Counted from the first letter of the stretch, positions 1-9,616 are shown. The stretch: 64,000 nucleotides of DNA from Bradyrhizobium sp. (GCF_030654605.1 NZ_JAURXB010000169.1:1-64000), one strand, 5' to 3'. A program made the numbers and translations. Notes: generated from the letters alone by a model not told the origin.

Positions 1-49
1 CCTTCACCCCTGGCCGGACTTGCGCTTCGCCGTCAAACACCCAAGGTGG

Positions 50-122
50 GAGCCGTATGCGGGAAAGCCGCCTGTACGGTTCTGTGCGGGGGGCGCTCAG
101 AAATGAGCGTCCCTACCGCGAT
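50..122 (+). mobile_element. 3' end of a group II intron (domains V and VI)
   Basis: Positions 50-82 match the conserved domain V hairpin of bacterial group II introns: they begin GAGCCGTA, end TACGGTTC, and those two arms pair. An inner GCGG/CCGC stem is capped by GAAAG. Positions 86-119 form a domain VI hairpin: 86-89 (gcgg) pairs with 116-119 (ccgc), 90-98 pairs with 105-113 with one G-U pair, and an unpaired TA at 114-115 supplies a candidate branch-point A115. The intron would end at GAT (120-122), 7 bases after A115, as in known introns. The inner part of domain V is one base shorter than the commonest form. The intron-encoded reverse transcriptase, if present, lies left of the window. 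Seen: both hairpins and the 3' end. Inferred: exact boundary and activity. Confidence 0.85.
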
Positions 123-142
123 CGCTTCGCTCGCAATGACGG
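123..142. repeat. Half of an intergenic palindromic repeat at the intron 3' junction
   Basis: The 20 bases just right of the inferred intron end read cgcttcgctcgcaatgacgg. This matches the right arm of the ATTGCGAG...GAAGCAATCC palindrome found elsewhere in the window (for example 59561-59590). The left arm is not visible next to it, so the intron may have inserted into a copy of this repeat. Confidence 0.6.
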
Positions 143-230
143 AATACAACCAACCCCCTCCCCATCGGAAAGAGGCCGCGCTATGCTGCTCTTACAGGCG
201 CGGTCACAGCGTCACCGGGGAGAAACAAGA

Positions 231-1079
231 ATGCTGACTGAATCCGAAATCCAATCGCATGCCGACCGGATCCGCGACGACGGATACACCGTGATCGAGC
301 GCGCCGCCGGCCCCGATCTGGTCGAGGCGTTGAAACAGGCGCTGGAGCGAACCGAGCGCGAGCATCATCTCGGTCCCGCCAAGACCTCGTTCGAAGGCTT
401 CAAGACGGTCCGCATCAACAATCTCCTGACCTATGACGACATCTTCTGGGAAGTGCCGCTGCATGAGAACGTGCTGCCGGTGGTCGAGCGCGTGCTGGAC
501 AAGGAATGTCTGCTGTCGTCGTTCTGTTCGCTGGTGCTCGGCCCCGGCCAGGAGGCGCAGCCGATCCATGAGGACACGCAGTTGATTCCATTGCCGCGTC
601 CGCACATCCCGATCACGCTCAATGCGATCTGGGCGCTGTCGGATTTTCGAAACGACAACGGTGCGACCCGGATCATTCCGGGCAGCCACAAATATCCGTC
701 ATCGCCGGAATACGGCAGGGATTACGATGCCGTCACCGCGACCATGCCGGCCGGCAGCGTGATGCTGTTCGACAGCGCGCTCTGGCATGGCGGCGGCGCC
801 AACTCGAGCGACGCCCGGCGTTTCGCCTTCTCCTGCGCCTATTGCTGGGGCTGGATGCGGCAGCAGGAAAACCTGCAGCTCGGCATTCCCCATGAGACGG
901 CGCGGCGGTTTCCGCGGCGCCTGCAGGAGCTATGCGGCTACAGCGTCTACAAGGGACAGTTCGGACACATCGACAATCACGACCCGATCGAGTTGCTGGG
1001 CCGCGAGCGCGGCAAGCGCATGGTGTGGGAAGCCACCGACATCAGGAAAGCGCGGATGGGCGAGGCGGTGAAGGGGTAG
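231..1079 (+). CDS. Phytanoyl-CoA dioxygenase (PhyH) family protein
   Basis: A 282-residue member of the PhyH family of Fe(II)/2-oxoglutarate-dependent oxygenases, which hydroxylate small molecules or acyl-CoAs in the cytoplasm. The metal facial triad is visible as the HxD of PIHEDTQ in the middle and the distal His of LWHGGGAN, followed by an Arg-rich DARRFAF stretch expected to bind 2-oxoglutarate. The open frame runs further upstream, but ATG 231 is preceded by a GGGGAGAAA ribosome binding site and the upstream part lies in intron and repeat sequence. The gene converges on trmB with a 25-base gap. The substrate cannot be told from sequence; a non-phytanoyl natural-product substrate is possible. 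Confidence 0.85.
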   Translation: MLTESEIQSHADRIRDDGYTVIERAAGPDLVEALKQALERTEREHHLGPAKTSFEGFKTVRINNLLTYDDIFWEVPLHENVLPVVERVLDKECLLSSFCSLVLGPGQEAQPIHEDTQLIPLPRPHIPITLNAIWALSDFRNDNGATRIIPGSHKYPSSPEYGRDYDAVTATMPAGSVMLFDSALWHGGGANSSDARRFAFSCAYCWGWMRQQENLQLGIPHETARRFPRRLQELCGYSVYKGQFGHIDNHDPIELLGRERGKRMVWEATDIRKARMGEAVKG

Positions 1080-1104
1080 CGACACGCCCTACTCCCTCAC
1101 CCTC

Positions 1105-1851
1105 TCAGGATGAGGTCCTGCGAAATCTCAGATACGCCGCCCGTCGTCCCTCGCGCTCGGCCTTGCGGCCGTAACGCGTCATGGTGTAGCCGGGCCACGG
1201 CAAGCGCCAGTCGTCGGCGCGCTCTGCCAGCCAGGCAAAGTCGGGCGAGTGCTGCAGATGCGCCAGCGTCCAGGCGACGTAGCCGTCGATGTCGCAGACG
1301 AAGCGGAATTCGCCGTCGGGCTCGAGTACGCGCGCCATCGCGGCGACGGTGACATCCTGCACGAAGCGCCGCTTCCAGTGCCGCCGCTTCGGCCACGGAT
1401 CGGGATGGATCAGGTCGATTCGCTCAAGCGACTGCGCCGGCGCCCAGGCTACCAGTTCGGCGGCATCGCCCGCGAACAGCCTGATATTGCCGATGTTGTT
1501 GGCCTCGATCTGCGCCAGGATTTTCGCCATGCCGTTGACGTAGGGCTCGCAGCCGATGAAGCCGGTATTGGGAAAGGCGAGCGCTTCGGCGATCAGATGC
1601 TCGCCGCCGCCGAACCCGATTTCGAGCCTGACATGGTCAACTGGCGTGTCGAACAGCTCGGCGAGGTTGGCGGGGCTGGGAGCGGTGATGTCGAGCGCGA
1701 GGCGCGGCAGCAGCTGCGCGATCAGGTCGGCCTGGTGCGAGCGCAGCTTGTGGCCCTTGCGCCGCCCGAAGAACGAGCCGTGCCGGTGCTCGGCCACGGC
1801 GTCGTCGGGCGATGTGGCGCGGTCGTCGGGATCGCGGGTTGCGATGCTCAT
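1105..1851 (-). CDS. trmB: tRNA (guanine-N7-)-methyltransferase
   Basis: TrmB of 248 residues transfers a methyl group from S-adenosylmethionine to N7 of G46 in the tRNA variable loop. The SAM-binding motif EIGFGGGEHL and the family signature DPWPKRRHWKRR are both present. The N-terminal section with FFGRRKGHKLR is typical of alphaproteobacterial members. The start codon overlaps the stop codon of the upstream M20 peptidase by four bases (1848-1851), so the two are likely translationally coupled, although no functional link is known. Confidence 0.95.
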   Translation of the reverse strand: MSIATRDPDDRATSPDDAVAEHRHGSFFGRRKGHKLRSHQADLIAQLLPRLALDITAPSPANLAELFDTPVDHVRLEIGFGGGEHLIAEALAFPNTGFIGCEPYVNGMAKILAQIEANNIGNIRLFAGDAAELVAWAPAQSLERIDLIHPDPWPKRRHWKRRFVQDVTVAAMARVLEPDGEFRFVCDIDGYVAWTLAHLQHSPDFAWLAERADDWRLPWPGYTMTRYGRKAEREGRRAAYLRFRRTSS

Positions 1852-2978
1852 CGCAGCGTCTGGTACAGCCGATACAACAGCCGTGCCCTCGGCTCGATCG
1901 ACGAAATGTACATCTGCTCGTAATGGGTATGCGCGCCCTGGCCATCGACGCCGAGGCCGTCGAGCGTCGCGGTATGCGGCGCGGTGAAATTGCCGTCGGA
2001 GCCGCCGCCGGTGAAGGTGTCGATCAGATCGAAGCCGATTTCCGCGGCGAGTTCTTTGGCATGTTCGTAAAGGGCTGCACCGGCATTGCCCTTCTCGTAG
2101 GGCGGCCGGTTCAATTCGCCCGACACCTTGACGCTGACGCCCTCGGTTCGGGATTTCAGGTTCAGGATTCTGGCGACGAGATCGTCGGCATCCGCAATCG
2201 TCGGCACGCGAAGGTCGACTTCGGCATAGGCTTCTTCCGCGATGACGTTCGGCCTGCTGCCACCTCTGACCACGCCGACATTGACGCTGATGCCGCGCTT
2301 CAAATCGTTCATGGCTTCCAGGGTCAGGATGACATTGGCGAGTTCGCGGATCGCGCTGCGGCCGTCCTCGGGCCGCGTGCCGGCATGGGCCGGCATGCCC
2401 TTGATGGCGATATCGAACCGCGCGACGCCCTTGCGTCCGGTGACGATCTTGCCGCCGTCGCGGGCGGGCTCGGTCACCAGCACATACTTGGCCTTGCGCC
2501 CTTCGGCTTCGATCAGCGCGCGCGAAGTCGGGCTGCCGATCTCCTCATCGGAAACATAAAGCTGGGTCACGCCAAGCGGCGGACGTTCGCCGCTGGCGCA
2601 GAGCTGCCTGAACGCGTGATAGGCGAGGTAGGCGCCGCCCTTCATGTCGTAGATGCCGGGACCGAAGGCGACGTCGCCCTCCACCCTGAACGGCAGCCGC
2701 TCGATGAATCCGATGGGATGGACCGTATCGAGATGGCTCAGCACCAGGATACCCGGCTCATCCTGGCCCCATGACGAACGCACCACGAGATGATCGCCGC
2801 AGCCGGAATGTCCTGCGACCCGCTCGATCGCAACAGGCAATTCGCGATAGCCGTCCGCGACCATGGTCGCGAGCTTGTTGACCTGCTCGGGCGCTTCCGT
2901 CGGCGTCTCGATCTCGACCCAGCGGCGGATGCCGTCGAGAATGGCTCTGGAATCGAATGGATCGGGGGTGGTCGGCAT
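1848..2978 (-). CDS. M20 family metallopeptidase (carboxypeptidase G2-like)
   Basis: A 376-residue cytoplasmic M20 dizinc hydrolase related to glutamate carboxypeptidase, ArgE and DapE. The first metal ligands sit in SHLDTVHP (H82, D84), the bridging Asp in YDMKGG (D111), the catalytic Glu pair in SDEEIGSPTS (E145-E146), and a further Glu ligand in LVTEPA. The dimerization domain follows at about 185-295, and a final His lies near the C-terminus (HTHYEQ). No signal peptide is seen. Substrate is unknown; N-acyl amino acids or folate-type glutamates are usual for relatives. It heads a two-gene unit with trmB. Confidence 0.88.
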   Translation of the reverse strand: MPTTPDPFDSRAILDGIRRWVEIETPTEAPEQVNKLATMVADGYRELPVAIERVAGHSGCGDHLVVRSSWGQDEPGILVLSHLDTVHPIGFIERLPFRVEGDVAFGPGIYDMKGGAYLAYHAFRQLCASGERPPLGVTQLYVSDEEIGSPTSRALIEAEGRKAKYVLVTEPARDGGKIVTGRKGVARFDIAIKGMPAHAGTRPEDGRSAIRELANVILTLEAMNDLKRGISVNVGVVRGGSRPNVIAEEAYAEVDLRVPTIADADDLVARILNLKSRTEGVSVKVSGELNRPPYEKGNAGAALYEHAKELAAEIGFDLIDTFTGGGSDGNFTAPHTATLDGLGVDGQGAHTHYEQMYISSIEPRARLLYRLYQTLR

Positions 2979-3099
2979 GTTGAAGCCCAGTTTAGAGCGA
3001 TTCCACTATCGCCATTCCGGCGCGCGCGCCAGCGCGAACCCGCGATACGCGGCGCCATCGGAGAATGTGCGGCGCGCATCGGGGAATGATGGCGGGCCT

Positions 3100-3516
3100 T
3101 CAGCGCTTGTCGGGCGCTTCCCGCGTCGCGATCTGCTCGACCAGCTCGACGATGCTGCGCCGAAGCTTGACATCGGCGATCCGCGTGAACGCCCGGGTCA
3201 ATGCCAGGCCTTCCGAGGTCGCGAGGAAATCGGAAACGTAAGCCGGCGAGGTCCCTTCGCTGAAGCCGCCCGTGGCGGCGGTGCCACTGGGGCCTCCCTC
3301 GAACAGGAACGAGACCGGCACCTGAAGGATTTCTGAAATTTGCTGAATGCGGCTTGCCCCGACCCGATTGGTGCCCTTTTCGTACTTCTGCACCTGCTGG
3401 AATGTCAGGCCCAATGCTTCGCCGAGCTTTTCCTGGCTCATGCCAAGCATGATGCGGCGCATGCGCACTCGACTGCCGACATACCTGTCAACAGGGTTGG
3501 GCGCTTTAGTCGACAT
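3100..3516 (-). CDS. XRE-family transcriptional regulator, PraR/PhrR-like
   Basis: A 138-residue repressor with a Cro/C1-type helix-turn-helix at about residues 14-68 (SQEKLGEALGLTFQQVQKYE, NRVGASRIQQI). The architecture, an HTH followed by a Gly/Ala-rich linker and a C-terminal helical tail, resembles rhizobial PraR/PhrR, which control biofilm, quorum-sensing or stress genes. The ATG at 3516 is chosen because AAGGAG lies 8 bases upstream; a GTG three codons earlier overlaps that site. It stands alone between lnt and the M20 peptidase gene. The assignment to PraR specifically is inference. Confidence 0.85.
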   Translation of the reverse strand: MSTKAPNPVDRYVGSRVRMRRIMLGMSQEKLGEALGLTFQQVQKYEKGTNRVGASRIQQISEILQVPVSFLFEGGPSGTAATGGFSEGTSPAYVSDFLATSEGLALTRAFTRIADVKLRRSIVELVEQIATREAPDKR

Positions 3517-3760
3517 TTCCAACACTCCTTGGGATTACGCCTGCAGGATGAGGCAGTGAAGTTAGGCCTCAGGCGCCAGCATCGTCAAATCTTGCTCCCA
3601 AGCTTCGGCACGAATGCGGAAATATTGAGCAAAGAACTGCCTCGCTCTCGATGAGCGGGCGCAGAATGCGAATGGCTTGGTCGGTCTGTCAACTGGTGGA
3701 TTTTGCGGGACAGGTTTTTCTGCCGGTAACCGAAACCAAGTATGAATCCGCACGTGTCTA

Positions 3761-5368
3761 TCAGCGCTTGACGACACGACGACGAAGCACGATGAGCAGG
3801 CCGGCAGCGACCATGATCGCGGCGGGAATATCGCCAATACGTGTGTAAATCGTCGGCGCAATGGCGGCGGGCAGGCTGGCATCCAGCACGCCTTCGACGC
3901 CGAGACCGAGCCGTGCGATAATCCGCCCGACGGGATCAATGACTGCGGAGATTCCGGTGTTGGCTGCACGAACCACGGGCAGTCCCTGCTCGATCGCGCG
4001 AACGCGTGCCTGCTGCAGGTGCTGATAGGGCCCGGTTGAATTTCCGAACCAGCCATCATTGGTCAGGTTGATCATCCAGCCCGCACGGTCGCCGCGCGAC
4101 GCAACGTCACCGGGAAAGATCGCTTCATAACAAATCAGCGGTAGCATGCGCGGCGCGCCGGGCAATTCCATCGGGCGACGGCGCGCGCCCGCGATGAATC
4201 CGCCCTGCACCTTGGTGAGTTGCACGAAGCCGAGCTTTTCCATCCAGTCCTGGAAAGGCAGATACTCGCCGAACGGCACCAGATGCACCTTGTCGTAGAC
4301 CGACAGCACGCTGCCGTCATGATCGATGACATAAATTGAATTATAGGCGCGCGTGACCCGGACGTCGGGCGGCAGATCGGGCGCCCGCACCGAGCCGGTG
4401 ATCAGGATGGTGCCCTTGGGCAACAGCTCGGCGATCTGCGCCATCGCATCGGCTTCGCGCGTCAGGAAAAACGGAAACGCCGATTCCGGCCAGATCAGGA
4501 TGCTGGCGTCGCGCACGCCGGTGGATTGCGGCCCGGACGCGCGGTCGGACAGCGCAAGATATTTCTGCATCACGTCCGCCTTGGCGGCGTAGTTGAATTT
4601 GACGTCCTGCTGCAGGTTGGGCTGCATGATCCGCAGCTTGACCTTTGCGACCAGCGCGGTCGGCTGCAGCGCCAGGCGCACGCCGCCGAAAATCCCCATC
4701 GCGACCAGCAGCGCCAGCGCCATGACCGGCGCGATCCATGGTCTTCGCCCGCGGGTGCTGCCATCGATCAGGGTCGCGGGGCTGGCGAAGATCGCAACGC
4801 TCAGAAATGTCAGGCCCCACAAGCCGATCAGCGACGCCGTCTGCCCCAGCGCCAGCGGCTCGGTCAGCGCATAGCCGAACGCATTCCAGGGAAAGCCCGT
4901 GAGCACCTGCCCGCGCAGCCATTCGCTTACCGTCAGGCTGGACGCGAGCGCGATCACCCGTGTGCCTTCCCGGGTCCAGATCAGCCGCGCCAGCGCGAAA
5001 CCGAATGCGGTGAACAGCGCGAGATAAGCCGGCAGGCCCAGCACGGCGAACGGCAACAGCCAGGCGAAGGTGGGGGCATCGACCAGGAACGCGTAGCCGA
5101 TCCAGTACAGGCCCGGCACGAAATAGCCGAGGCCGAACCACCAGCCCGCCATCGCGGCCGCCGGCACGCCGCGCCAGCGTCCGGCGCCGGCGCCATCGAT
5201 CAGCCAGACCATCACCGGAAAGGTCAGAAACAGCACCGGCCATGCATTGAACGGCGCCATCGCCAGCGCCGACAGCGCGCCTGCGACCAGCGCAATGGCG
5301 GCGCGCTTCCAGCCCCAAGCCAGGAGGATCGCCAGAATAGCGGCGCGGGGTTTGTCTGCTGCGATCAC
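3761..5368 (-). CDS. lnt: Apolipoprotein N-acyltransferase
   Basis: Lnt of 535 residues performs the last step of lipoprotein maturation in the inner membrane, N-acylating the lipid-modified cysteine. About seven to eight hydrophobic segments fill residues 10-240, followed by the periplasmic nitrilase domain. The catalytic triad is visible: E295 in LIWPESAFPF, K360 in VYDKVHLVPFGEYL and C413 in LICYEAIFPG. A last hydrophobic helix lies near residue 515. The start overlaps the stop of the CorC-like gene by four bases, a neighbourhood typical of alphaproteobacteria (phoH-ybeY-corC-lnt). Confidence 0.97.
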   Translation of the reverse strand: MIAADKPRAAILAILLAWGWKRAAIALVAGALSALAMAPFNAWPVLFLTFPVMVWLIDGAGAGRWRGVPAAAMAGWWFGLGYFVPGLYWIGYAFLVDAPTFAWLLPFAVLGLPAYLALFTAFGFALARLIWTREGTRVIALASSLTVSEWLRGQVLTGFPWNAFGYALTEPLALGQTASLIGLWGLTFLSVAIFASPATLIDGSTRGRRPWIAPVMALALLVAMGIFGGVRLALQPTALVAKVKLRIMQPNLQQDVKFNYAAKADVMQKYLALSDRASGPQSTGVRDASILIWPESAFPFFLTREADAMAQIAELLPKGTILITGSVRAPDLPPDVRVTRAYNSIYVIDHDGSVLSVYDKVHLVPFGEYLPFQDWMEKLGFVQLTKVQGGFIAGARRRPMELPGAPRMLPLICYEAIFPGDVASRGDRAGWMINLTNDGWFGNSTGPYQHLQQARVRAIEQGLPVVRAANTGISAVIDPVGRIIARLGLGVEGVLDASLPAAIAPTIYTRIGDIPAAIMVAAGLLIVLRRRVVKR

Positions 5369-6483
5369 TGCGACCCGGCTCCGTCGCCGGATCGCGGGCT
5401 CGCATTGTCGTTGGCCTGCGGCTGGCCAGCCTCCGCCGCGGAGTCGCGGCGGCGGCTCTCGCGCGTCGGTCGCGCCACGGGGCGCTCCTTGCGGGTGGCG
5501 ATGCGCAGCCGCTTGACGCGCCTGGGATCGGCGTCGAGCACTTCGATCTCGAAATTGCCGGGGCCGGAAATGACTTCGCCGCGTACCGGCAGGCGGCCGA
5601 CATGGGTCACCAGATAGCCGCCGAGCGTTTCGACTTCCTCGCCGGCCTCGCCGGTGACGAACTCCTCGCCGATCATGGTGCGGACGTCGTCGAGGCTGGC
5701 ACGCGCGTCGGCGATGAAGGAATTGTCCGCCTGCCGCACGATCGCCGGCGGCTCGTCGCTGTCATGCTCGTCGTCGATCTCGCCGACGATCTGCTCGACG
5801 ATGTCCTCGATCGAGACCAGACCGTCGGTGCCGCCATATTCGTCCACCACCAGCGCCAGGTGAATGCGCGAGGCCTGCATCTGCGCCAGCAGATCGATCG
5901 CCCGCATCGACGGCGGCACGAACAACAATTTGCGGATGATGTTGGCGTCGGCGAGTGGCATCGCGAGGTTGACCGCGCGCAGGTCGAGCCCGGCCGGCAA
6001 CGGCTTTTTCTTCTTGGCCTTGCTGGTATCGGGCACGCGCGCGCTTGATGTCATGAAGGCCAGGAGGTCGCGGATGTGAACGATGCCTTCGGGATCGTCG
6101 AGGGTTTCGTTGTAGACCACCAGGCGCGAATGCGCCGCACTTTCGAACAGGCTCATCAGTTCGCCGAGCGCAATGTCGCGCTTGACCGCGACGATGTCGG
6201 CGCGATGCACCATCACGTCCGCGATGCGGCGCTCGTGCAGGCCGAGGATATTGCGCAGCATGGTGCGCTCGATGGCGGAAAACCCGACCTCGTCGGGCGT
6301 CGAGGCGTCGAGCACGACCTGCAGATCGTCGCGGACCGATCCCGGCTTCCAGCCGAACAGGGTGCGGATCGCGCGGGTCAGCCAGTTCTCGGCGGCGGGA
6401 CGCATCACCTCGCCTTCCTGCACCACCGCCGGCAGGTTGCGGATGTCGCGCGGATTGTCGTGGATCGGGTCGGAGTCCGGCAT
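5365..6483 (-). CDS. CorC/HlyC-family CBS-domain protein
   Basis: A soluble 372-residue protein with two CBS domains (about residues 85-145 and 165-230) and a C-terminal CorC_HlyC domain (about 250-330). There is no N-terminal DUF21 membrane domain, so it resembles CorC/YbeX rather than full-length membrane CNNM-like transporters. Relatives are linked to magnesium or cobalt efflux and ribosome fitness. The frame is open for 15 more codons upstream, but ATG 6483 lies one base after the ybeY stop codon and best fits the operon spacing. The C-terminus is Arg/Ala-rich and looks disordered. Confidence 0.88.
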   Translation of the reverse strand: MPDSDPIHDNPRDIRNLPAVVQEGEVMRPAAENWLTRAIRTLFGWKPGSVRDDLQVVLDASTPDEVGFSAIERTMLRNILGLHERRIADVMVHRADIVAVKRDIALGELMSLFESAAHSRLVVYNETLDDPEGIVHIRDLLAFMTSSARVPDTSKAKKKKPLPAGLDLRAVNLAMPLADANIIRKLLFVPPSMRAIDLLAQMQASRIHLALVVDEYGGTDGLVSIEDIVEQIVGEIDDEHDSDEPPAIVRQADNSFIADARASLDDVRTMIGEEFVTGEAGEEVETLGGYLVTHVGRLPVRGEVISGPGNFEIEVLDADPRRVKRLRIATRKERPVARPTRESRRRDSAAEAGQPQANDNASPRSGDGAGSQ

Positions 6484-6484
6484 C

Positions 6485-7078
6485 TCAGTCCATCCGCTCC
6501 CGGCCGGCATCGGGATCCCGATCCGCATAGGGGTCGGGAATGCCGAGTTGCGCCAGGATCTGCCGCTCGAGGGCTTCCATGGCTTCGGCCTCGCCGTCTT
6601 TTTCGTGGTCGTAGCCGATCAGATGCAGGAAGCCATGGATCGCCAGATGGCTGAGGTGATGATCGAACGGCTTTTGTTCGTCGTCGGCTTCCTTGCGGGT
6701 GGTCTCAAAGGCGATGGCGATGTCGCCGAGCATGCGCGGCGCGTCGTCGGGTCCTGCGGGACCGGTCGGCTGCAGGGCCGGAAACGATAGCACGTTGGTC
6801 GGCTTGTCGATGCCGCGCCAATTGCCGTTCAGCGTGCGAATGCCGGCATCGTCGGTCAGCATGACTGCAAGCTCGGCGTCGCCGACATCCGCATCGACGC
6901 TCTCGGCCGCCGCCGCGATGGCGCGATGTACGACCGCTTCGGCGTCGGGTTCGGCCTGCCAGCAATCGGCGACGACGAGGACCTCGGAGATGGGAAGCGC
7001 AAGGGGCGGCATTGGTCCGGAATTTCCGTTGCGGCCGGGGCTCGTCCCCGGCGCGCGCTTGGCGTCAGATATGGGCAT
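6485..7078 (-). CDS. ybeY: Endoribonuclease YbeY (rRNA maturation factor)
   Basis: A 197-residue zinc-dependent RNase involved in 16S rRNA 3' end processing and ribosome quality control. The metal-binding motif HxxxHxxxxxH is present as HGFLHLIGYDHE in the C-terminal half. The start is uncertain: ATG 7078 overlaps the phoH stop (TGATG), while an internal ATG at 7012 begins the more conserved part (MPPLALPISEVLVVADCW). The gene follows phoH directly, as is usual. Confidence 0.93.
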   Translation of the reverse strand: MPISDAKRAPGTSPGRNGNSGPMPPLALPISEVLVVADCWQAEPDAEAVVHRAIAAAAESVDADVGDAELAVMLTDDAGIRTLNGNWRGIDKPTNVLSFPALQPTGPAGPDDAPRMLGDIAIAFETTRKEADDEQKPFDHHLSHLAIHGFLHLIGYDHEKDGEAEAMEALERQILAQLGIPDPYADRDPDAGRERMD

Positions 7079-8133
7079 CAAGGCCTGCTGGTTACCGGCT
7101 TCTGCGGCAATCCTTCATAGGCGGCGACGATCCGCGCCACCAGTTCATGGCGGATCACGTCCTCGGCGGTGAATTTCACTTGGGCAATGCCTTCGACGCC
7201 ATCGAGCAGTCGTGCGGCTTCCGCAAGTCCCGAAGTCTGGCCGTTCGGCAGATCGACCTGGGAGGGATCGCCGGTGATGATCATGCGGCTGTTCTCACCG
7301 AGCCGGGTCAGGAACATCTTCATCTGCATCGACGTGGTGTTCTGCGCCTCGTCCAGGATGATGACGGCGTTGGTCAGGGTACGGCCGCGCATGAAGGCGA
7401 GCGGCGCGATCTCGATTTCGCCGGCCTGCAGCGCGCGCTCGACGATCCGCGAATCCATCAAATCGTACAGCGCATCGTAGATCGGCCTCAAATACGGATC
7501 GACCTTCTCCCGGAGATCGCCGGGCAGGAAGCCAAGCCGCTCGCCGGCCTCGACCGCGGGGCGCGACAGGATGATACGGTCGACTTCCTTGCGTTCGAAC
7601 AATTGCGCGGCATGCGCCACCGCGAGCCAGGTCTTGCCGGTGCCCGCCGGGCCGATGCCGAACACCATTTCGTGGCGTTTTAGCGCGCGGATATAGGAGT
7701 CTTGCGCGGCGGTGCGCGCCCGCACCGGACGCTTGCGCAGATTGATGGTCTCGAACGCCGTCTTGGCGGTCTTGGCGTCGAATTCGAACAGCGAGCCCTG
7801 GGCGATCACGGCGCGAATCGCCCCCTCGACGTCGCCCTGCGCCAGATCGTGGCCCTGCACCGCCTGCGCATACAGCGTCTCCAGAACGCGCCGCGCCGCA
7901 TCGCAGCCGTCGCGCGAGCCGGCGATGGTGATGTGATTGCCGCGCGAATCGACCACGACGCCGAGCCGGCGCTCGATCAGCGCCAGGTTCTGCCCGTAGG
8001 GCCCGACCAAGCCGGAGGCCGCGCGATTGTCGTCGAAATCGATGACGACCTGCGTTTCGGGCGGGATTTGCATGTCGCGGTCAAATTTGCGGCTGGGAGC
8101 GAGTGCAGGCGAATCCGATGCGCTTTTTGGCAA
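7078..8133 (-). CDS. phoH: PhoH-like ATPase
   Basis: A 351-residue PhoH-like P-loop protein with an N-terminal KH-like RNA-binding segment (about 25-95, containing GPYGQNLALIERRLGV). The Walker A GPAGTGKT lies at residues 161-168 and the Walker B VIILDEAQN in the second half. These proteins are thought to act on RNA together with YbeY, and the gene lies directly upstream of ybeY. The phoH stop overlaps the proposed ybeY start. The gene begins 4 bases after the miaB stop codon. Confidence 0.94.
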   Translation of the reverse strand: MPKSASDSPALAPSRKFDRDMQIPPETQVVIDFDDNRAASGLVGPYGQNLALIERRLGVVVDSRGNHITIAGSRDGCDAARRVLETLYAQAVQGHDLAQGDVEGAIRAVIAQGSLFEFDAKTAKTAFETINLRKRPVRARTAAQDSYIRALKRHEMVFGIGPAGTGKTWLAVAHAAQLFERKEVDRIILSRPAVEAGERLGFLPGDLREKVDPYLRPIYDALYDLMDSRIVERALQAGEIEIAPLAFMRGRTLTNAVIILDEAQNTTSMQMKMFLTRLGENSRMIITGDPSQVDLPNGQTSGLAEAARLLDGVEGIAQVKFTAEDVIRHELVARIVAAYEGLPQKPVTSRP

Positions 8134-8137
8134 GGGT

Positions 8138-9550
8138 TCAGGCTCCCGTGATCATGTGAGAGGAATCGGTCATTCGGGCAGATGCCGGCGGCGCAGGGAC
8201 CGCGCCAGAGAGTTCGCCGAGCAGGCTGTAGCGCTCGAGGCTGGCGATGGTCACCGGCAGAATCTGTCCGATGATGTCGGGGGACGCCATCACATGCGCC
8301 GGCTGCAGGTAAGCGGTGCGGCCGACGATCTGGCCGGGGTTGCGCGCGGCGCGTTCGAACAGCACGTCGACGGTGCTGCCAATCGCAGCCAGATTGAAGG
8401 CCGCTTGCTGGCCGTCGATCAATTCCTGGAGCCGCACCAATCGCTCGTCCATTTCAGCCGCTGACACCGTCTCCCGCATGTCCGCCGCCGGCGTGCCCGG
8501 CCGCGGCGAATACTTGAACGAATAAGCGCCAGCGTATCCGATTTGCCGGACCAGCGCGAGGGTCGCGGCAAAATCTTCCTCGCTCTCGCCGGGGAAGCCC
8601 ACGATAAAATCTGATGAAAAAGCAATATCTTGCCGGACCGCGCGGAATCGGTCGATGACGCGGCGGTAATCGTCGGCGCTGTGCTTGCGGTTCATCGCCG
8701 CCAGGATCCGGTCGGAACCCGACTGCACCGGCAGGTGCACGAACGGCATCAGAGCCGGCAAGTCGCGGTGCGCCGCAATCAGCGTGTCGTCGACGTCGCG
8801 GGGATGGCTGGTCGAATAGCGCAGGCGCGCGATCCCCGGGATATCGGCGAGGCGATGCAGCAGCGCGCCGAGCGACCAGGTTCGCCCCTCGGGCCCTTCG
8901 CCGTGATAGGCATTGACGTTCTGGCCGATCAGGGTGATTTCGCGCACGCCGTTGTCGGCCAGCCGCAGCACGTCGTCGACGATTTTCGCGACCGGGCGCG
9001 ATACCTCGGCGCCGCGGGTATAGGGCACCACGCAGAACGTACAAAATTTGTCGCAGCCTTCCTGCACCGTGACGAAGGACGAGACGCCGCGCGCGCGGAT
9101 CGCAGCGGGCTTCGGGGCTGCGAGGAAGCCGAATTTGTCCTCGACCGGAAATTCGGTCTCCACCGCGCGGCCGTGGCTCTTCGCCCGCGCCAACAGCTGC
9201 GGCAGATGATGATAGCTTTGCGGGCCGACCACGACATCGACCGCGGGCGCGCGGCGGATGATCTCGGCGCCTTCCGCCTGCGCGACGCAGCCGGCCACCG
9301 CGATACTCATCTGGCGGCCGGCTCTGGCGGCCTCGTCCTTGGCGACGCGCAGCCGTCCGAGTTCGGAGTAAACCTTCTCCGACGCCTTTTCGCGGATGTG
9401 ACACGTGTTCAGAATCACGAGGTCCGCGTCATCCACGCTGGATGTCTCGACAAAGCCTTCGGGCGCCAGCGTGTCCACCATGCGTTGTGCATCGTAGACA
9501 TTCATCTGACAGCCGTATGACTTGATATGCAGCTTGCGCGGCGGGCTCAT
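8138..9550 (-). CDS. miaB: tRNA-2-methylthio-N6-dimethylallyladenosine synthase
   Basis: MiaB of 470 residues is a radical-SAM methylthiotransferase modifying i6A37 of tRNAs. The N-terminal UPF0004 domain holds its cluster cysteines ([22 protein letters not shown]). The radical-SAM CxxxCxxC is in [17 protein letters not shown], and a TRAM domain ends the protein. The frame could start 14 codons earlier, but ATG 9550 begins the conserved [14 protein letters not shown]; no strong ribosome site decides this. The gene lies between a HAD phosphatase and phoH. Confidence 0.96.
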   Translation of the reverse strand: MSPPRKLHIKSYGCQMNVYDAQRMVDTLAPEGFVETSSVDDADLVILNTCHIREKASEKVYSELGRLRVAKDEAARAGRQMSIAVAGCVAQAEGAEIIRRAPAVDVVVGPQSYHHLPQLLARAKSHGRAVETEFPVEDKFGFLAAPKPAAIRARGVSSFVTVQEGCDKFCTFCVVPYTRGAEVSRPVAKIVDDVLRLADNGVREITLIGQNVNAYHGEGPEGRTWSLGALLHRLADIPGIARLRYSTSHPRDVDDTLIAAHRDLPALMPFVHLPVQSGSDRILAAMNRKHSADDYRRVIDRFRAVRQDIAFSSDFIVGFPGESEEDFAATLALVRQIGYAGAYSFKYSPRPGTPAADMRETVSAAEMDERLVRLQELIDGQQAAFNLAAIGSTVDVLFERAARNPGQIVGRTAYLQPAHVMASPDIIGQILPVTIASLERYSLLGELSGAVPAPPASARMTDSSHMITGA

Positions 9551-9616
9551 GGAACCTGAATGCTGTGCTGAGGTGGCGCCATTGCGGCGCAAGAACCTTC
9601 GAGGCTCAATTATAGG

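Noticed and set aside
4526..5617. 363-codon plus-strand open frame opposite lnt
   Set aside because: Antisense shadow of lnt and the CorC-like gene; Arg- and Gln-rich with no motif.
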